Source: a virus. Taken from it: 36,257 bases of DNA. Positions within the stretch are counted from its first letter, which is position 1. Each line of letters opens with the position of its first letter. This document shows, in pieces, positions 23,302 through 31,144 of this stretch. The notes under the pieces are model-generated. The model was not told the DNA's origin. It saw nothing but the letters and a program-made list of their open reading frames with translations, and searched no databases. The position numbers and the translations under genes are program-made. The DNA lies in IMG/VR virus record IMGVR_UViG_3300013427_000006, positions 1-36,257 of that record; one strand, 5' to 3'.

Positions 23302-24476
23302 CCGCCCTGGCCGCGACCACGTTCGAGGAGCTGCCGATCGGGGCGATCGCCCCGCATCCCCAGCAGGTCCGTCACGACCTCGGCACGCCCGAGCAGATGG
23401 ATGAGATGGCCGCCAGCATCGCCGAGCTGGGGATCGTCGAACCGTTGATCGTGGCCCCGCCATTCTCCGCCAAGGGCAGGAAGACGTCGTGGCGGTACAC
23501 CCTGATCGCCGGGCAGCGCCGCCTTGTCGGCGCTGTTGCCGCCGAGCTGACCACGGTGCCGTGCATGGTCCGCCACGACCTGGACACCCCCGCCAAGCAG
23601 CTGCTGGTGATGCAGATCGAGAACGACCACCGCAAGGGCCTGCGGGTCACCGAGCAGGCTGACGGTTACCAGGCGCTCTTCGAGCTCGACATGGCCCCGG
23701 CGTTGATCGCCAAGAAGCTCGGCCGGACCCGCGCGTTCGTCGAGGGCCGCCTGTCTATCTCCGGCCTGCCGGCGCGGGCCCGGGACGGGGTCGACCACGG
23801 CCAGCTGACCATTGCTGACGCGTTGGAGCTTGCGGCGTTCACCGACCCGGACGTGGTGGAGGACCTGGCGCGGTTCGTGGGGACCGCGTCCTGGGTGTGG
23901 CGGTTGCACGAGGCCAAGGGTGACCGGGACCGCGCCCAGGCCGCCAAGAACACCCCACCGAAGGGCCCAGCCAAACTGGTCGAGGACGTCCCGGCGCCGG
24001 CGACGGACGTGCCCACCGCAGTGGGCACCGACCCGGCCGACCCGGCACCCGAAGTGATCCCGGAGGGCCGCACCGCCCGCGCCGCACTACTACGAACCCT
24101 GGACACCGCCGCCCGGGTCCGCCACGCCCACCTCGCCAAAGTCATCACCGCCGGCGAAACAGACGTCGCCCTGGTCATCGCCCGCGCCCGGGTCACCCAG
24201 GCCGCCAAGGACGCCCTGTACGACCAGTCCGTCGTCGACCGGGTCCTATGCCCGGTCGGCCCGGACTACGTCGCCACCATCAAGGCGATGACCCTACCCC
24301 AGGCCGTCATCGCCCTGGACGTCCTGCTCGGGTTGGCCCGCGACGCCGACCTGGCCCGGTCTGCGTCCGCGTGGCGCCAGACCTCAACTGCTGGGTGGCG
24401 CCAGCACCTGGCCGCGGTGTTGGGCTACACGTGGTCGGCGGCTGAGGTTGAGCTGCTCGGGGATGACCCGTCGTGA
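23298..24476 (+). CDS. ParB/Spo0J-like nuclease-fold protein
   Basis: A 392-residue protein. ATG 23298 is used because of the ATGA overlap. Residues about 10-105 match the ParB N-terminal domain (LPIGAIAPHPQQVRHDL, IAELGIVEPLIVAP, TLIAGQRRLVGAVAA, and VMQIENDHRKGL), which in ParB binds CTP. Residues about 105-175 give the HTH (YQALFELDMAPALIAKKLGRTRAFVEGRLSI, read in two parts). A Pro-rich linker and a helical C-terminal domain follow. Phage ParB-like proteins of this kind occur in early regions. There is no ParA partner in the window, so plasmid-type partition is not supported; a DNA-binding or regulatory role is likelier. Confidence 0.85.
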   Translation: MTALAATTFEELPIGAIAPHPQQVRHDLGTPEQMDEMAASIAELGIVEPLIVAPPFSAKGRKTSWRYTLIAGQRRLVGAVAAELTTVPCMVRHDLDTPAKQLLVMQIENDHRKGLRVTEQADGYQALFELDMAPALIAKKLGRTRAFVEGRLSISGLPARARDGVDHGQLTIADALELAAFTDPDVVEDLARFVGTASWVWRLHEAKGDRDRAQAAKNTPPKGPAKLVEDVPAPATDVPTAVGTDPADPAPEVIPEGRTARAALLRTLDTAARVRHAHLAKVITAGETDVALVIARARVTQAAKDALYDQSVVDRVLCPVGPDYVATIKAMTLPQAVIALDVLLGLARDADLARSASAWRQTSTAGWRQHLAAVLGYTWSAAEVELLGDDPS

Positions 24477-24739
24477 ACATCACCGAGGCCAGCACTGTTC
24501 TGGCGCTCCTGCACCACCTCGACGGCAGTCAGCTGCTTGACGAGCCCGATCTCACCGCGGACCTGGTCATCCTCCACGACCAGGCCGTGGTGAGGGCCGG
24601 CGGATCCTTCTCCCTCGACGAGGACACCCTGTGCGACACCCTCACCGAGGTCGCCCAACGGTTCGCGGACGCCGACTACTACAACGACGAGCCTGCGCGC
24701 CCCATCGAGAACGTGCCCGTGGGCGGTGACCGCCTATGA
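24473..24739 (+). CDS. Acidic hypothetical protein
   Basis: An 88-residue, strongly acidic helical protein with GTG start overlapping the ParB-like stop as GTGA. It has no Cys, membrane segment or catalytic motif (for example LLHHLDGSQLLDEPDL). The charge and size suit a DNA mimic or protein partner, but that is not demonstrable here. Confidence 0.55.
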   Translation: MNITEASTVLALLHHLDGSQLLDEPDLTADLVILHDQAVVRAGGSFSLDEDTLCDTLTEVAQRFADADYYNDEPARPIENVPVGGDRL

Positions 24740-24930
24740 GCACCAACGAGATCCAGGTCGACGACACCGTGCGCATCGGCAAGGGCACGGTGCTCTGGCG
24801 TGTCCACAACTTTTGGACACACACCCCAACCGGCACACGCTTTGCGGCTCTGAGAGGCGGCGGCGGGTACTCCACCACCAGCGTCACCCTCGACCGGCTC
24901 ACCGTCGTCACCAAGGCGGACCAGTCATGA
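24736..24930 (+). CDS. Small beta-rich hypothetical protein
   Basis: A 64-residue protein (ATGA overlap). VDDTVRIGKGTVLWRVHNFW followed by TRFAALRGGGG and SVTLDRLTVV reads as a small SH3/KOW-like barrel. Similar short proteins are scattered in actinophage early regions without known function. Confidence 0.6.
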   Translation: MSTNEIQVDDTVRIGKGTVLWRVHNFWTHTPTGTRFAALRGGGGYSTTSVTLDRLTVVTKADQS

Positions 24931-25199
24931 GGATCACCGGCCACCACGCGCGCACCGGAGTCCCGTTCGTCCGGACCTCCTGCAAGATCCTCGGCGACAA
25001 GCAGATCGACACGTTCGAGGCGATGCTCGCCATGACCAGTCTCAAGCCCCACGAGCTCGTCGCCGACATCGTGCTCGCCGCGATCCAGAAGGGTCAGACG
25101 GATCCCAAGGTGCAGCAGGTCGAGGCGTGGCTCAAAGAGAGCCGTCAAGGCCGGGACCCGATCGGGCTGTACGTCGTCAAGGACGTGGCCACACCATGA
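24927..25199 (+). CDS. Hypothetical protein
   Basis: A 90-residue protein starting at ATG 24927 (ATGA overlap). It is mostly helical after a short N-terminal strand, with LGDKQIDTFEAMLAMTSL and HELVADIVLAAIQKGQ as the main helices, followed by a charged linker. This pattern may be a ribbon-helix-helix-like or dimerisation unit, but no family is recognised. It precedes the WhiB fusion gene with a 4-base overlap. Confidence 0.6.
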   Translation: MRITGHHARTGVPFVRTSCKILGDKQIDTFEAMLAMTSLKPHELVADIVLAAIQKGQTDPKVQQVEAWLKESRQGRDPIGLYVVKDVATP

Positions 25200-25903
25200 G
25201 CACCCCTATGACGCATGGCCCATTCCAGGTGTCCGCGCTCGTCGATCTGGCTGGGCCAGAGCACCCGGCATTCGGGGCGTTCGCGTTCTTCGACCAGCCC
25301 TGGGTCGAGGACGCCTTGTGCGCCCAGACCGACCCAGAGGTTTTTTTCCCCGAGAAGGGCGGCTCGACCCGTGAGGCCAAAGCCGTCTGCGCTGCGTGCT
25401 TCGTGGCCGCGGAGTGCCTCGACTACGCCCTGACCGCCGGCGAACGTTTCGGGATCTGGGGCGGGTCCTCCGAACGCGAACGCCGCAAGCTCACCGGCAC
25501 CACCGCCCACACACAACGTGTAACCAACCCTCGCCTACCCGAAAGGACCCCTCCCGTGCCCACCATCACAGTCCTGCTCATCCCCGCGGACCCCGACCAG
25601 CCCATCACCTGGTTGGACATCGACTGGGGCCTGGAAGCGTTCCAGCACCTGGTCGGCGGCCAGGTGCAGGTCGTCCCCCTGAACGTCCCCGGCACCAACC
25701 TGTGGTGCAACGAAGACACCACCGGCCTGAACCTGGCCACCAACGCCCGCGCCACCACCCTCTACCACGAAGCCGGTGGCATGCCCGGGGTCGACGTCCT
25801 AGGTGACACGTTCGTCACCGGACGCGCCGACGCCGACGGCGAAACCCTCGGCGTGACCTTCGCCCAGGCCCAGCTGCTCCTGCCCGAGGCACCGCCGTCA
25901 TGA
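25196..25903 (+). CDS. WhiB-type regulator fused to a DUF3846-like domain
   Basis: A 235-residue protein. Residues about 35-100 are a WhiB domain: four Cys at 42, 65, 68 and 74 (C-x22-C-x2-C-x5-C) to hold a [4Fe-4S] cluster, then GIWGG at 86-90 and the basic ERERRKL. WhiB proteins bind sigma factor and alter promoter choice. After a linker, residues about 121-230 match DUF3846 (TVLLIPADPDQ, HLVGGQVQVVPL, LWCNEDTTGLNLATNARAT, LGDTFVTG). DUF3846 is normally a free-standing phage/plasmid protein. GAAAGG then GTG at 25556 lies in frame at the domain boundary, so a separate DUF3846 protein could also be made. Confidence 0.85.
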   Translation: MSTPMTHGPFQVSALVDLAGPEHPAFGAFAFFDQPWVEDALCAQTDPEVFFPEKGGSTREAKAVCAACFVAAECLDYALTAGERFGIWGGSSERERRKLTGTTAHTQRVTNPRLPERTPPVPTITVLLIPADPDQPITWLDIDWGLEAFQHLVGGQVQVVPLNVPGTNLWCNEDTTGLNLATNARATTLYHEAGGMPGVDVLGDTFVTGRADADGETLGVTFAQAQLLLPEAPPS

Positions 25904-26661
25904 GCACCATCGAGATCACAGCAGCGACCAAGGTGACGATGTTGAAGCAACTGGTCGCGGGCAAGGACCTCGAGTTCGTGGCCACCACCACGAGGGTGCC
26001 CCGCGACACCGTCCTGGACATCGTCTCCAACCACGGTTACCCCGACCACGACCGCATGGGCTGGGCGATCGACATGCTCATCCAGGGCGGCGACAGCATC
26101 CCGGTCCGCCCGGCCGACAACCACCGCGGCACACCCCTGGACCCGGCCGCTGTCCAGGCGATCGCCCGAGCCAATGCACAGTCAAATGGGCAGCGCCCCA
26201 ACCCCCGAGCACCCGGCTACGCCCTCACCCCACCAGCGCCCACAGGCCGCCCGGCACACACCTCGGTCAGCGAGCTGCTGCACCAGGCTGGCGAGTCCGA
26301 CCTCGCCCGCACCCGGAACCTGGGCGCCAAGATCAGCGCCCTCCTGGCGGACCTCACCGAACGCCTGGTCGACGAGCAGGAAGCCCACGAAGCCAAGGTG
26401 GCGGCTGAGAAGGCCGCGGCCGCGGTTGCCGCGCGGATCGCCGTCCTGCAGGCCGAGATCGCGAAGCTGAAACGGCGACCGGTCAGGACCACCATGGTGG
26501 CCGGGCCGGGTCGGTCGAAGACCCTGCCCCGCAACGCGCACCCCGGCGTGCACCCCTGCGCTGTCGTTGGCTGCGCCCGGACGTTCGACACGGCCCAGGG
26601 CGCCGCACTGCACCAGCGGCGCGCCCATGAGGGGTACAACCCGAACGCCGGCCCAGCATGA
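25900..26661 (+). CDS. HTH protein with C-terminal C2H2 zinc finger
   Basis: A 253-residue protein (ATGA overlap). The N-terminal 50 residues (LKQLVAGKDLEFVATTTRVP, then TVLDIVSNHGYPDHDRM) form a helix-turn-helix of an actinophage type. A Pro-rich linker leads to a long coiled coil (about residues 140-200, alanine and glutamate rich). The C-terminus has a classical-spacing zinc finger, C220-x4-C225-x12-H238-x4-H243 (CAVVGCARTF...LHQRRAH). The arrangement suggests a dimeric DNA-binding regulator with two contact modules. It lies between WhiB and another HTH gene in the regulatory block. Confidence 0.75.
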   Translation: MSTIEITAATKVTMLKQLVAGKDLEFVATTTRVPRDTVLDIVSNHGYPDHDRMGWAIDMLIQGGDSIPVRPADNHRGTPLDPAAVQAIARANAQSNGQRPNPRAPGYALTPPAPTGRPAHTSVSELLHQAGESDLARTRNLGAKISALLADLTERLVDEQEAHEAKVAAEKAAAAVAARIAVLQAEIAKLKRRPVRTTMVAGPGRSKTLPRNAHPGVHPCAVVGCARTFDTAQGAALHQRRAHEGYNPNAGPA

Positions 26662-27590
26662 GGACAGACGTCGTCAGGGTTGTCAGCTACTGCGCGTGCG
26701 GGTACGCGACCAAACCCTGCTCCCCCTCCCAGGCCGCGTACTCGTTCGGTCGTCACTCCTGCGACAACCACCGCGAACGGGTAGCCCGCCGGCAGCGGCG
26801 CCTCGACCGGCTCGCCGCGTCTGGTCCCGAGCAGCCCTGCACCCACCCGGCGGGGCACGTCCACGGCACCTACGTCGCCTATGTCATCGACCTCTGCCGG
26901 TGCCGCCCCTGCCGCGACGCCAACCGTGCCTACGAGGCCAGCCTGACCAGGCGCACCATGTACGGCCACGCCGCCTACGTCGACGCCGCACCGGCCCGCG
27001 CGCACATCGAAGCGCTCACGGCCGCCGGGATGGGGCTGAAACGGATCGTCGCCGTCTCCGACATCTCCCAAGGCCTGCTCTGGAAGCTCATCTACGGCAA
27101 GACCCGCCCTGACGGCACCCGCACACCCTCCAAACGGATCCGCCCGGTCACCGAGGCCGCGATCCTTGCCGTGAGGCTCGACCTTGCCGCCGGCGCCCGC
27201 ATCGACTCCGCCGGCACGGCCCGCCGGATCCAGGCCCTCGTCGCGGTCGGCTGGTCACAGTCCCAGCTCGCGGCCCGCCTGGGCATCGGCCGGTCCAACT
27301 TCACCGCGATCGCCCAGGGCCGCACCGAGGTCACCGTGGCCCGCGCGAAGGCCGTCTCGGCCCTGTATGAGCAGCTGTGGGACCAGGTCCCTGAGCACGA
27401 GCAGTGGCGGGCACACATCGCCTACAGCCGCTCCCTGAACTACGCCGCGGCCGCCGGGTGGGTTGTTCCGATGGCGTGGTCGGAGGAGACCATTGACGAC
27501 CCGGCCGCGCGCAGGCCCCGCAGGGCGCGTCGATCTGCTCGAGCGGATGGAACTCACCGGTCCGCGGCGCAGCTGGCGGCCGCCTCATGA
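26658..27590 (+). CDS. Actinophage HTH DNA-binding protein (paralogue A)
   Basis: A 310-residue protein. The N-terminus has Cys/His-rich stretches (SYCACGYATKPC, then DLCRCRPCRDANRAYEA at about 77-93) likely to bind zinc. The middle contains HTH segments: GMGLKRIVAVSDISQGLLWKL (about 124-144, read in two parts) and GWSQSQLAARLGIGRSNFTAI (about 197-217). The C-terminal third has an Arg/Ala-rich tail. I recognise the family as one often found next to WhiB genes in actinophages. It resembles the gene at 27898 in order of elements. Confidence 0.7.
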   Translation: MRTDVVRVVSYCACGYATKPCSPSQAAYSFGRHSCDNHRERVARRQRRLDRLAASGPEQPCTHPAGHVHGTYVAYVIDLCRCRPCRDANRAYEASLTRRTMYGHAAYVDAAPARAHIEALTAAGMGLKRIVAVSDISQGLLWKLIYGKTRPDGTRTPSKRIRPVTEAAILAVRLDLAAGARIDSAGTARRIQALVAVGWSQSQLAARLGIGRSNFTAIAQGRTEVTVARAKAVSALYEQLWDQVPEHEQWRAHIAYSRSLNYAAAAGWVVPMAWSEETIDDPAARRPRRARRSARADGTHRSAAQLAAAS

Positions 27591-27901
27591 TGCGCACCCT
27601 GCCAGCGAACGCGGCGTGGGGGCAGGTCCGGCACATCCCGCATCTGAGCTACCGCCAGTTCGACTACTGGACGAACAAGAACTACATCTGGGCGTCGTGG
27701 GCGCCGGGGTCGGGCAACCCGCGGACGCTGCCGCCCGGCGAGGTCGCCGTCGTGGAGGTCATGGCCGCGCTGGTCCATGCCGGGGTGGTCCCGGCCGTCG
27801 CGGCTGTCCTGGCCCGCGAGCTGGCCGGGGGTGGGGTGGGGACGCTGGGGGCGTTCCAGGTCACCCGCGCCAGCAGCGCCCAGGGTGGGGTGGGCCGGTG
27901 A
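27587..27901 (+). CDS. MerR-like HTH protein
   Basis: A 104-residue protein (ATGA overlap). Residues about 18-42 (IPHLSYRQFDYWTNKNYIW) have the MerR-type recognition helix and turn pattern, in which tyrosine and tryptophan are conserved. The rest is a helix-rich region (EVMAALVHAGVVPAVAAVLA). No effector-binding domain is present, so it is a compact DNA-binding protein. It sits between the two related HTH genes. Confidence 0.7.
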   Translation: MMRTLPANAAWGQVRHIPHLSYRQFDYWTNKNYIWASWAPGSGNPRTLPPGEVAVVEVMAALVHAGVVPAVAAVLARELAGGGVGTLGAFQVTRASSAQGGVGR

Positions 27902-28752
27902 GCGAGATGGTCTGCATCAGGCGGCCGCTTTCGACGTGGACGTCGTGCCGGTGCCCGCCGTGCCGGGCGTTGACCCACCGCCTGGTGAAGCTGGCCGGTG
28001 CGGGTGCTTTGCCACGCCCGGACCCAGCCGCCGCGTGGGCCCGGATCGACGCGTGGACTACCGCGGGGTACTCACCGGCGTGGATCAGCACGGCGTGCGG
28101 GCTGCAGCCCCGCAACATCGAGTCGGCGCTGACTGAGCGCCGGGCCGGGCACGTCCGCAAGCTCGGCGCGAAGGCCGCGGCCATGGTCCTGGCCGGGGAC
28201 ATCCGTGCGGGTTCGGCCGGGTTCGGGCCCACCCTGGGTGCGCGCCGGCGCCTACAGGCCCTGGCCTGCCACGGCTTCGACACCAGCAGGCTCCAGGCCT
28301 TGTCCGGCATACATTTTGTGACCCTGGCTGCGATCCGCCGCGGCGCCACCACGAGTGTGTCCGCGGCCCACCACCGCACCATCGTGGGCCTGTATGAGGG
28401 CCTGTGCGGGCAGTTCGGGACCTCCGGGGCGGCCAGGGCGCGGGCCGCGCGCCTGCGCTGGGTGCCGCCCTGGAGCTGGGACGACATCGACGACCCCGGC
28501 GAGCACCCTGCGCGCGGAAACGCGTTACACGTAACCCGTAGCGACCAGGTCCTCGACCAGGTCGCGGTCACCCGCGCCTGCGCCGGTGAGCGGGTGGGTT
28601 TGACTGTCGCTGAGCGCACCGCTGCGATCACCATCCTGGCTGCTCGTTGCTTGTCCGACGCGCAGATCGCCGCCCTGCTGGGCTGCACGGACCGGACCGT
28701 GGCCAGGCACCGGGCGGCCCACCACATCCCCACCCGGTGGCACGCCGCATGA
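27898..28752 (+). CDS. Actinophage HTH DNA-binding protein (paralogue B)
   Basis: A 284-residue protein with GTG 27898 (GTGA overlap); in-frame codons upstream to 27463 overlap two other genes. It repeats the plan of the 26658 protein: a Cys motif CRCPPCRAL near residue 18, a helical HTH region (AWTTAGYSPAWISTACGL), a second HTH (CHGFDTSRLQALSGIHFVTL) and a W-x-D-x-IDDP motif (WSWDDIDDP; the 26658 protein has WSEETIDDP). The C-terminus adds a third HTH (CLSDAQIAALLGCTDRTVAR), absent from paralogue A. Role: DNA-binding regulator. Confidence 0.7.
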   Translation: MSEMVCIRRPLSTWTSCRCPPCRALTHRLVKLAGAGALPRPDPAAAWARIDAWTTAGYSPAWISTACGLQPRNIESALTERRAGHVRKLGAKAAAMVLAGDIRAGSAGFGPTLGARRRLQALACHGFDTSRLQALSGIHFVTLAAIRRGATTSVSAAHHRTIVGLYEGLCGQFGTSGAARARAARLRWVPPWSWDDIDDPGEHPARGNALHVTRSDQVLDQVAVTRACAGERVGLTVAERTAAITILAARCLSDAQIAALLGCTDRTVARHRAAHHIPTRWHAA

Positions 28753-29096
28753 CCCCCGTTGCCACGGCCCTGGCGTTGGCCCACCCGACACACCCCGCCC
28801 AGGGGCGTACCGGGTGGGTCCTTGACGCGGCGTGCGCGGGCCAGCACGAGCTGTTCGACACCGCCGCGGCCCTGCCGGTCAACGCGAGCGCGACCCGCGT
28901 CCGGGCCCACGACCGGGCGGTGGCCGCCGCGCGGGGCATCTGCCATACCTGCCCGGTCCGGCGAGCCTGCGAGGTCGCCTCCATGGGCGTCTACGAGGGG
29001 TTCATGGCCGAGCTTACGGAGGCCGAGCGCGACACCCGCTGGTACGCCACCAGGCACGCCGGCGGGCCGCCCAAGACCGACGATCGGGAGGTCTGA
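28749..29096 (+). CDS. Second WhiB-like protein, divergent
   Basis: A 115-residue protein (ATGA overlap). The Cys pattern is C29-x35-C65-x2-C68-x5-C74 (ICHTCPVRRAC), so it can hold an iron-sulphur cluster, but the first gap is longer than in the WhiB fusion (22). The GIWGG turn that contacts sigma factor is replaced by VYEGFMAEL. It may therefore have lost or altered the usual sigma partner. It overlaps the replication protein gene by one base (TGATG). Confidence 0.75.
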   Translation: MTPVATALALAHPTHPAQGRTGWVLDAACAGQHELFDTAAALPVNASATRVRAHDRAVAAARGICHTCPVRRACEVASMGVYEGFMAELTEAERDTRWYATRHAGGPPKTDDREV

Positions 29097-29713
29097 TGGC
29101 ACGCGAGCACGCCCGGTTACTCACCAGTATTTGGGGCGACGAAGACTGGCTTGCCCTAAAAAGCTCACACCAGATTTTGTACCTAGCCTTGTGCGCTTCA
29201 CCTGACCTGTCCTGGTGCGGCGTACTTCCTTTGGTCCCCCGCCGACTTGCCGACGTTTCTTCCGACATGAGCGAGGCCAAAGTCCGGGTCGGATTCGCCG
29301 TCCTGGAGTGCTCCAGGTTCATCGTCACCGACCGTTCGACCGCTGAGATCCTGGTCCGCACCTACGTCCGGCACGACGGGATCCTCAAACAGCCGAACGT
29401 GACAAAAGCAATGGTCAGAGCGCTAGGCCGGGTCCACTCACCGGTCCTGGCCGAGGCCATCAAGACCGAGCTGGCGCGCGAGCTCAGGGCCGACCCGGAC
29501 GCCGCCGGGTGGCGGATGATGCGTGACAAGTTCGGGGTCCTGTTCGCCGACCTCACAGCCAGACCCTTACGCGAACCCATCGGGGAACCCTTCGCCGAAC
29601 CCATGTCCAACTCCCTTCCCCCCTCACCCCTCCCCCCTCCCCCAACTACACCTGAACCGCCTTTCCATCATTCGTCCAGTTCCGTAACGCGCGAGCTCAG
29701 AGCGACCCGATGA
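29096..29713 (+). CDS. Winged-helix replication-associated protein
   Basis: A 205-residue protein. It starts MAREHARLLTSIWGDEDW and continues LKSSHQILYLALCASPDLSW, the layout of small actinophage DNA-replication initiator-like proteins with an N-terminal winged helix. The region to about residue 105 (TYVRHDGILKQPNV) is the conserved part. The C-terminus is Pro-rich and low complexity. It is the only replication-associated gene identified here; no polymerase or helicase loader is seen in the window. Confidence 0.7.
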   Translation: MAREHARLLTSIWGDEDWLALKSSHQILYLALCASPDLSWCGVLPLVPRRLADVSSDMSEAKVRVGFAVLECSRFIVTDRSTAEILVRTYVRHDGILKQPNVTKAMVRALGRVHSPVLAEAIKTELARELRADPDAAGWRMMRDKFGVLFADLTARPLREPIGEPFAEPMSNSLPPSPLPPPPTTPEPPFHHSSSSVTRELRATR

Positions 29714-30096
29714 GCCCCCCCACCCGGGCCCAGCTCGAAGCCCTCACCGCCCTCCTGGGCCAGCTCCGCCACGACTGGGACACCCCCGGCATCCGCGCCG
29801 CCCTGGCCCGCGCCGCCCACCTCGGCACCGCAACCGACATCGCCATCGCCGCCTGCCGTATCGCCGCCAACCCCGACGCCCACACCCCCGGCCTCATCCC
29901 CCAGCCCGGCACCCACTGGCAAGGCACCACCACCGGCCTCCGACCCGCCCCGATCATGTGCATCCGCCACCCCGACCAGAACGCCGGCCACTGCCTCAAA
30001 TGCTTCGCCGCGAGAAGGCCCCCACCCGCCTCATTCGCAGTCCCGAAACGAGAAGCCCACGCACAAAACCCCGCCCCCCAGGAGGCCCCAGCATGA
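29710..30096 (+). CDS. Conserved hypothetical protein
   Basis: A 128-residue protein (ATGA overlap). The N-terminal half (LEALTALLGQLRHDWDTPGI, then ARAAHLGTATDIAIAACRIA) is helical and resembles a family next to replication-type genes in actinophages. The centre has a possible zinc group: CIRHPDQNAGHCLKC. The Pro-rich C-terminus is likely disordered. An AGGAGG at 30079-30084 within its end serves the next gene. Confidence 0.6.
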   Translation: MSPPTRAQLEALTALLGQLRHDWDTPGIRAALARAAHLGTATDIAIAACRIAANPDAHTPGLIPQPGTHWQGTTTGLRPAPIMCIRHPDQNAGHCLKCFAARRPPPASFAVPKREAHAQNPAPQEAPA

Positions 30097-30944
30097 CCAA
30101 CGACCGGGCAATCACCACCGACCTCATGGTCCGCCTGCGGCGCCACTACATCAAACCCGGAGACCCCCTACCCGGCGGCATCTTCGTCCCCGAAGTCGGC
30201 TTCAACGGCGGCGGCACCCGCCGCTGCGACGCCATCTACGTCGGCTTCACCGGCGCATCCGGACGCCAGCTCATCGGCCACGAAGTCAAAGCCTCCCGCG
30301 CCGACTGGCTCACCGAGCTCGCCAAGCCCGGCAAGGCCGACGCGTGGGCCGACCAGTGCCACGCCTGGTGGATCGTCGCCGCCCCCGGCGTTGTCAAGCT
30401 CGACGAGCTCCCCAACGGATGGGGCCTGCTCGAGCCCGGCCCAAAGACCCGGACCCGGATGGTCGTCCGTGCCCACGCAACCAACCACCCCGAACGTGTC
30501 CCATCCTGGCTGGCCGTCCGCTCGGTCATGTCCCGCTTCGACACGCTGCGAGCCGAAACCATCGGCGCGGCAAGGTCGAAAGCCCACCAGGACGCGACGG
30601 CCCAGGTCGACGAGCGGGTCGACCTGGAAGTCGAGTATCGGATGCGCGGCCGCGCCGACGCCGTGGCCCTCCAGGCCAAGCTCGACCAGATCGAGAAGGC
30701 CCTCGGCGCCACCATCGATGTGAACGCCCATTCCTGGTGCCCGTCCGGGACCCTGACCCTGACCGACCTCACCCGCGTCGGTGACGCCGCCCGAGCCGGC
30801 CGCAAAATACATGAAGCCCTCGCCGAACTGGCCCGCCCCTACCACACACCCCTGGCCACCGTCCGGGGCCAGCTGGACCGGCTGCAAGCCGCCCTGGACG
30901 CCTGCCAGGACCTCGCAGTCGCCACGGTCGGACAGGCATCATGA
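30093..30944 (+). CDS. MmcB-like PD-(D/E)xK nuclease-fold protein
   Basis: A 283-residue protein (ATGA overlap, strong AGGAGG upstream). The N-terminal 130 residues show the MmcB/PD-(D/E)xK pattern: Asp-46 in RRCDAIYVGF, Glu-64 and Lys-66 in GHEVKASRADW, and then DAWADQCHAWWIVAA. This is a nuclease fold implicated in DNA repair. The C-terminal half is helical, with long Arg/Ala/Glu stretches and a short linker WCPSGTLTLTDLTRV. It might process DNA ends during replication or recombination together with RecT. Confidence 0.75.
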   Translation: MTNDRAITTDLMVRLRRHYIKPGDPLPGGIFVPEVGFNGGGTRRCDAIYVGFTGASGRQLIGHEVKASRADWLTELAKPGKADAWADQCHAWWIVAAPGVVKLDELPNGWGLLEPGPKTRTRMVVRAHATNHPERVPSWLAVRSVMSRFDTLRAETIGAARSKAHQDATAQVDERVDLEVEYRMRGRADAVALQAKLDQIEKALGATIDVNAHSWCPSGTLTLTDLTRVGDAARAGRKIHEALAELARPYHTPLATVRGQLDRLQAALDACQDLAVATVGQAS

Positions 30945-31144
30945 CCGGCGTCGTACCGGTGGTTGAACCAGGCCCCCCAACCACCCATGAAACCGAGAAC
31001 CATTCCCAAGTACGGGCCTGCCGCGAATGCGGCTGCACCGACGACTACGCCTGCGCCGGCGGCTGCTGGTGGCACGACCTCGACCCGACCGGCTTCAAGG
31101 GCGGCCCCCTGTGCTCCCGCTGCGCCCGCATGGGGTTCAAATGA
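30941..31144 (+). CDS. Small zinc-binding protein
   Basis: A 67-residue protein (ATGA overlap). CRECGCTDDYAC, GGCWWHDLDP and LCSRC provide seven Cys and match a widespread phage zinc-knuckle family. It probably binds one or two zinc ions. Function is unknown for the family. Confidence 0.75.
   Translation: MTGVVPVVEPGPPTTHETENHSQVRACRECGCTDDYACAGGCWWHDLDPTGFKGGPLCSRCARMGFK

Noticed and set aside
23298-24476. A partition system
   Set aside because: The ParB-like protein has no ParA partner and I saw no obvious centromere repeats nearby, and the phage has an integrase.
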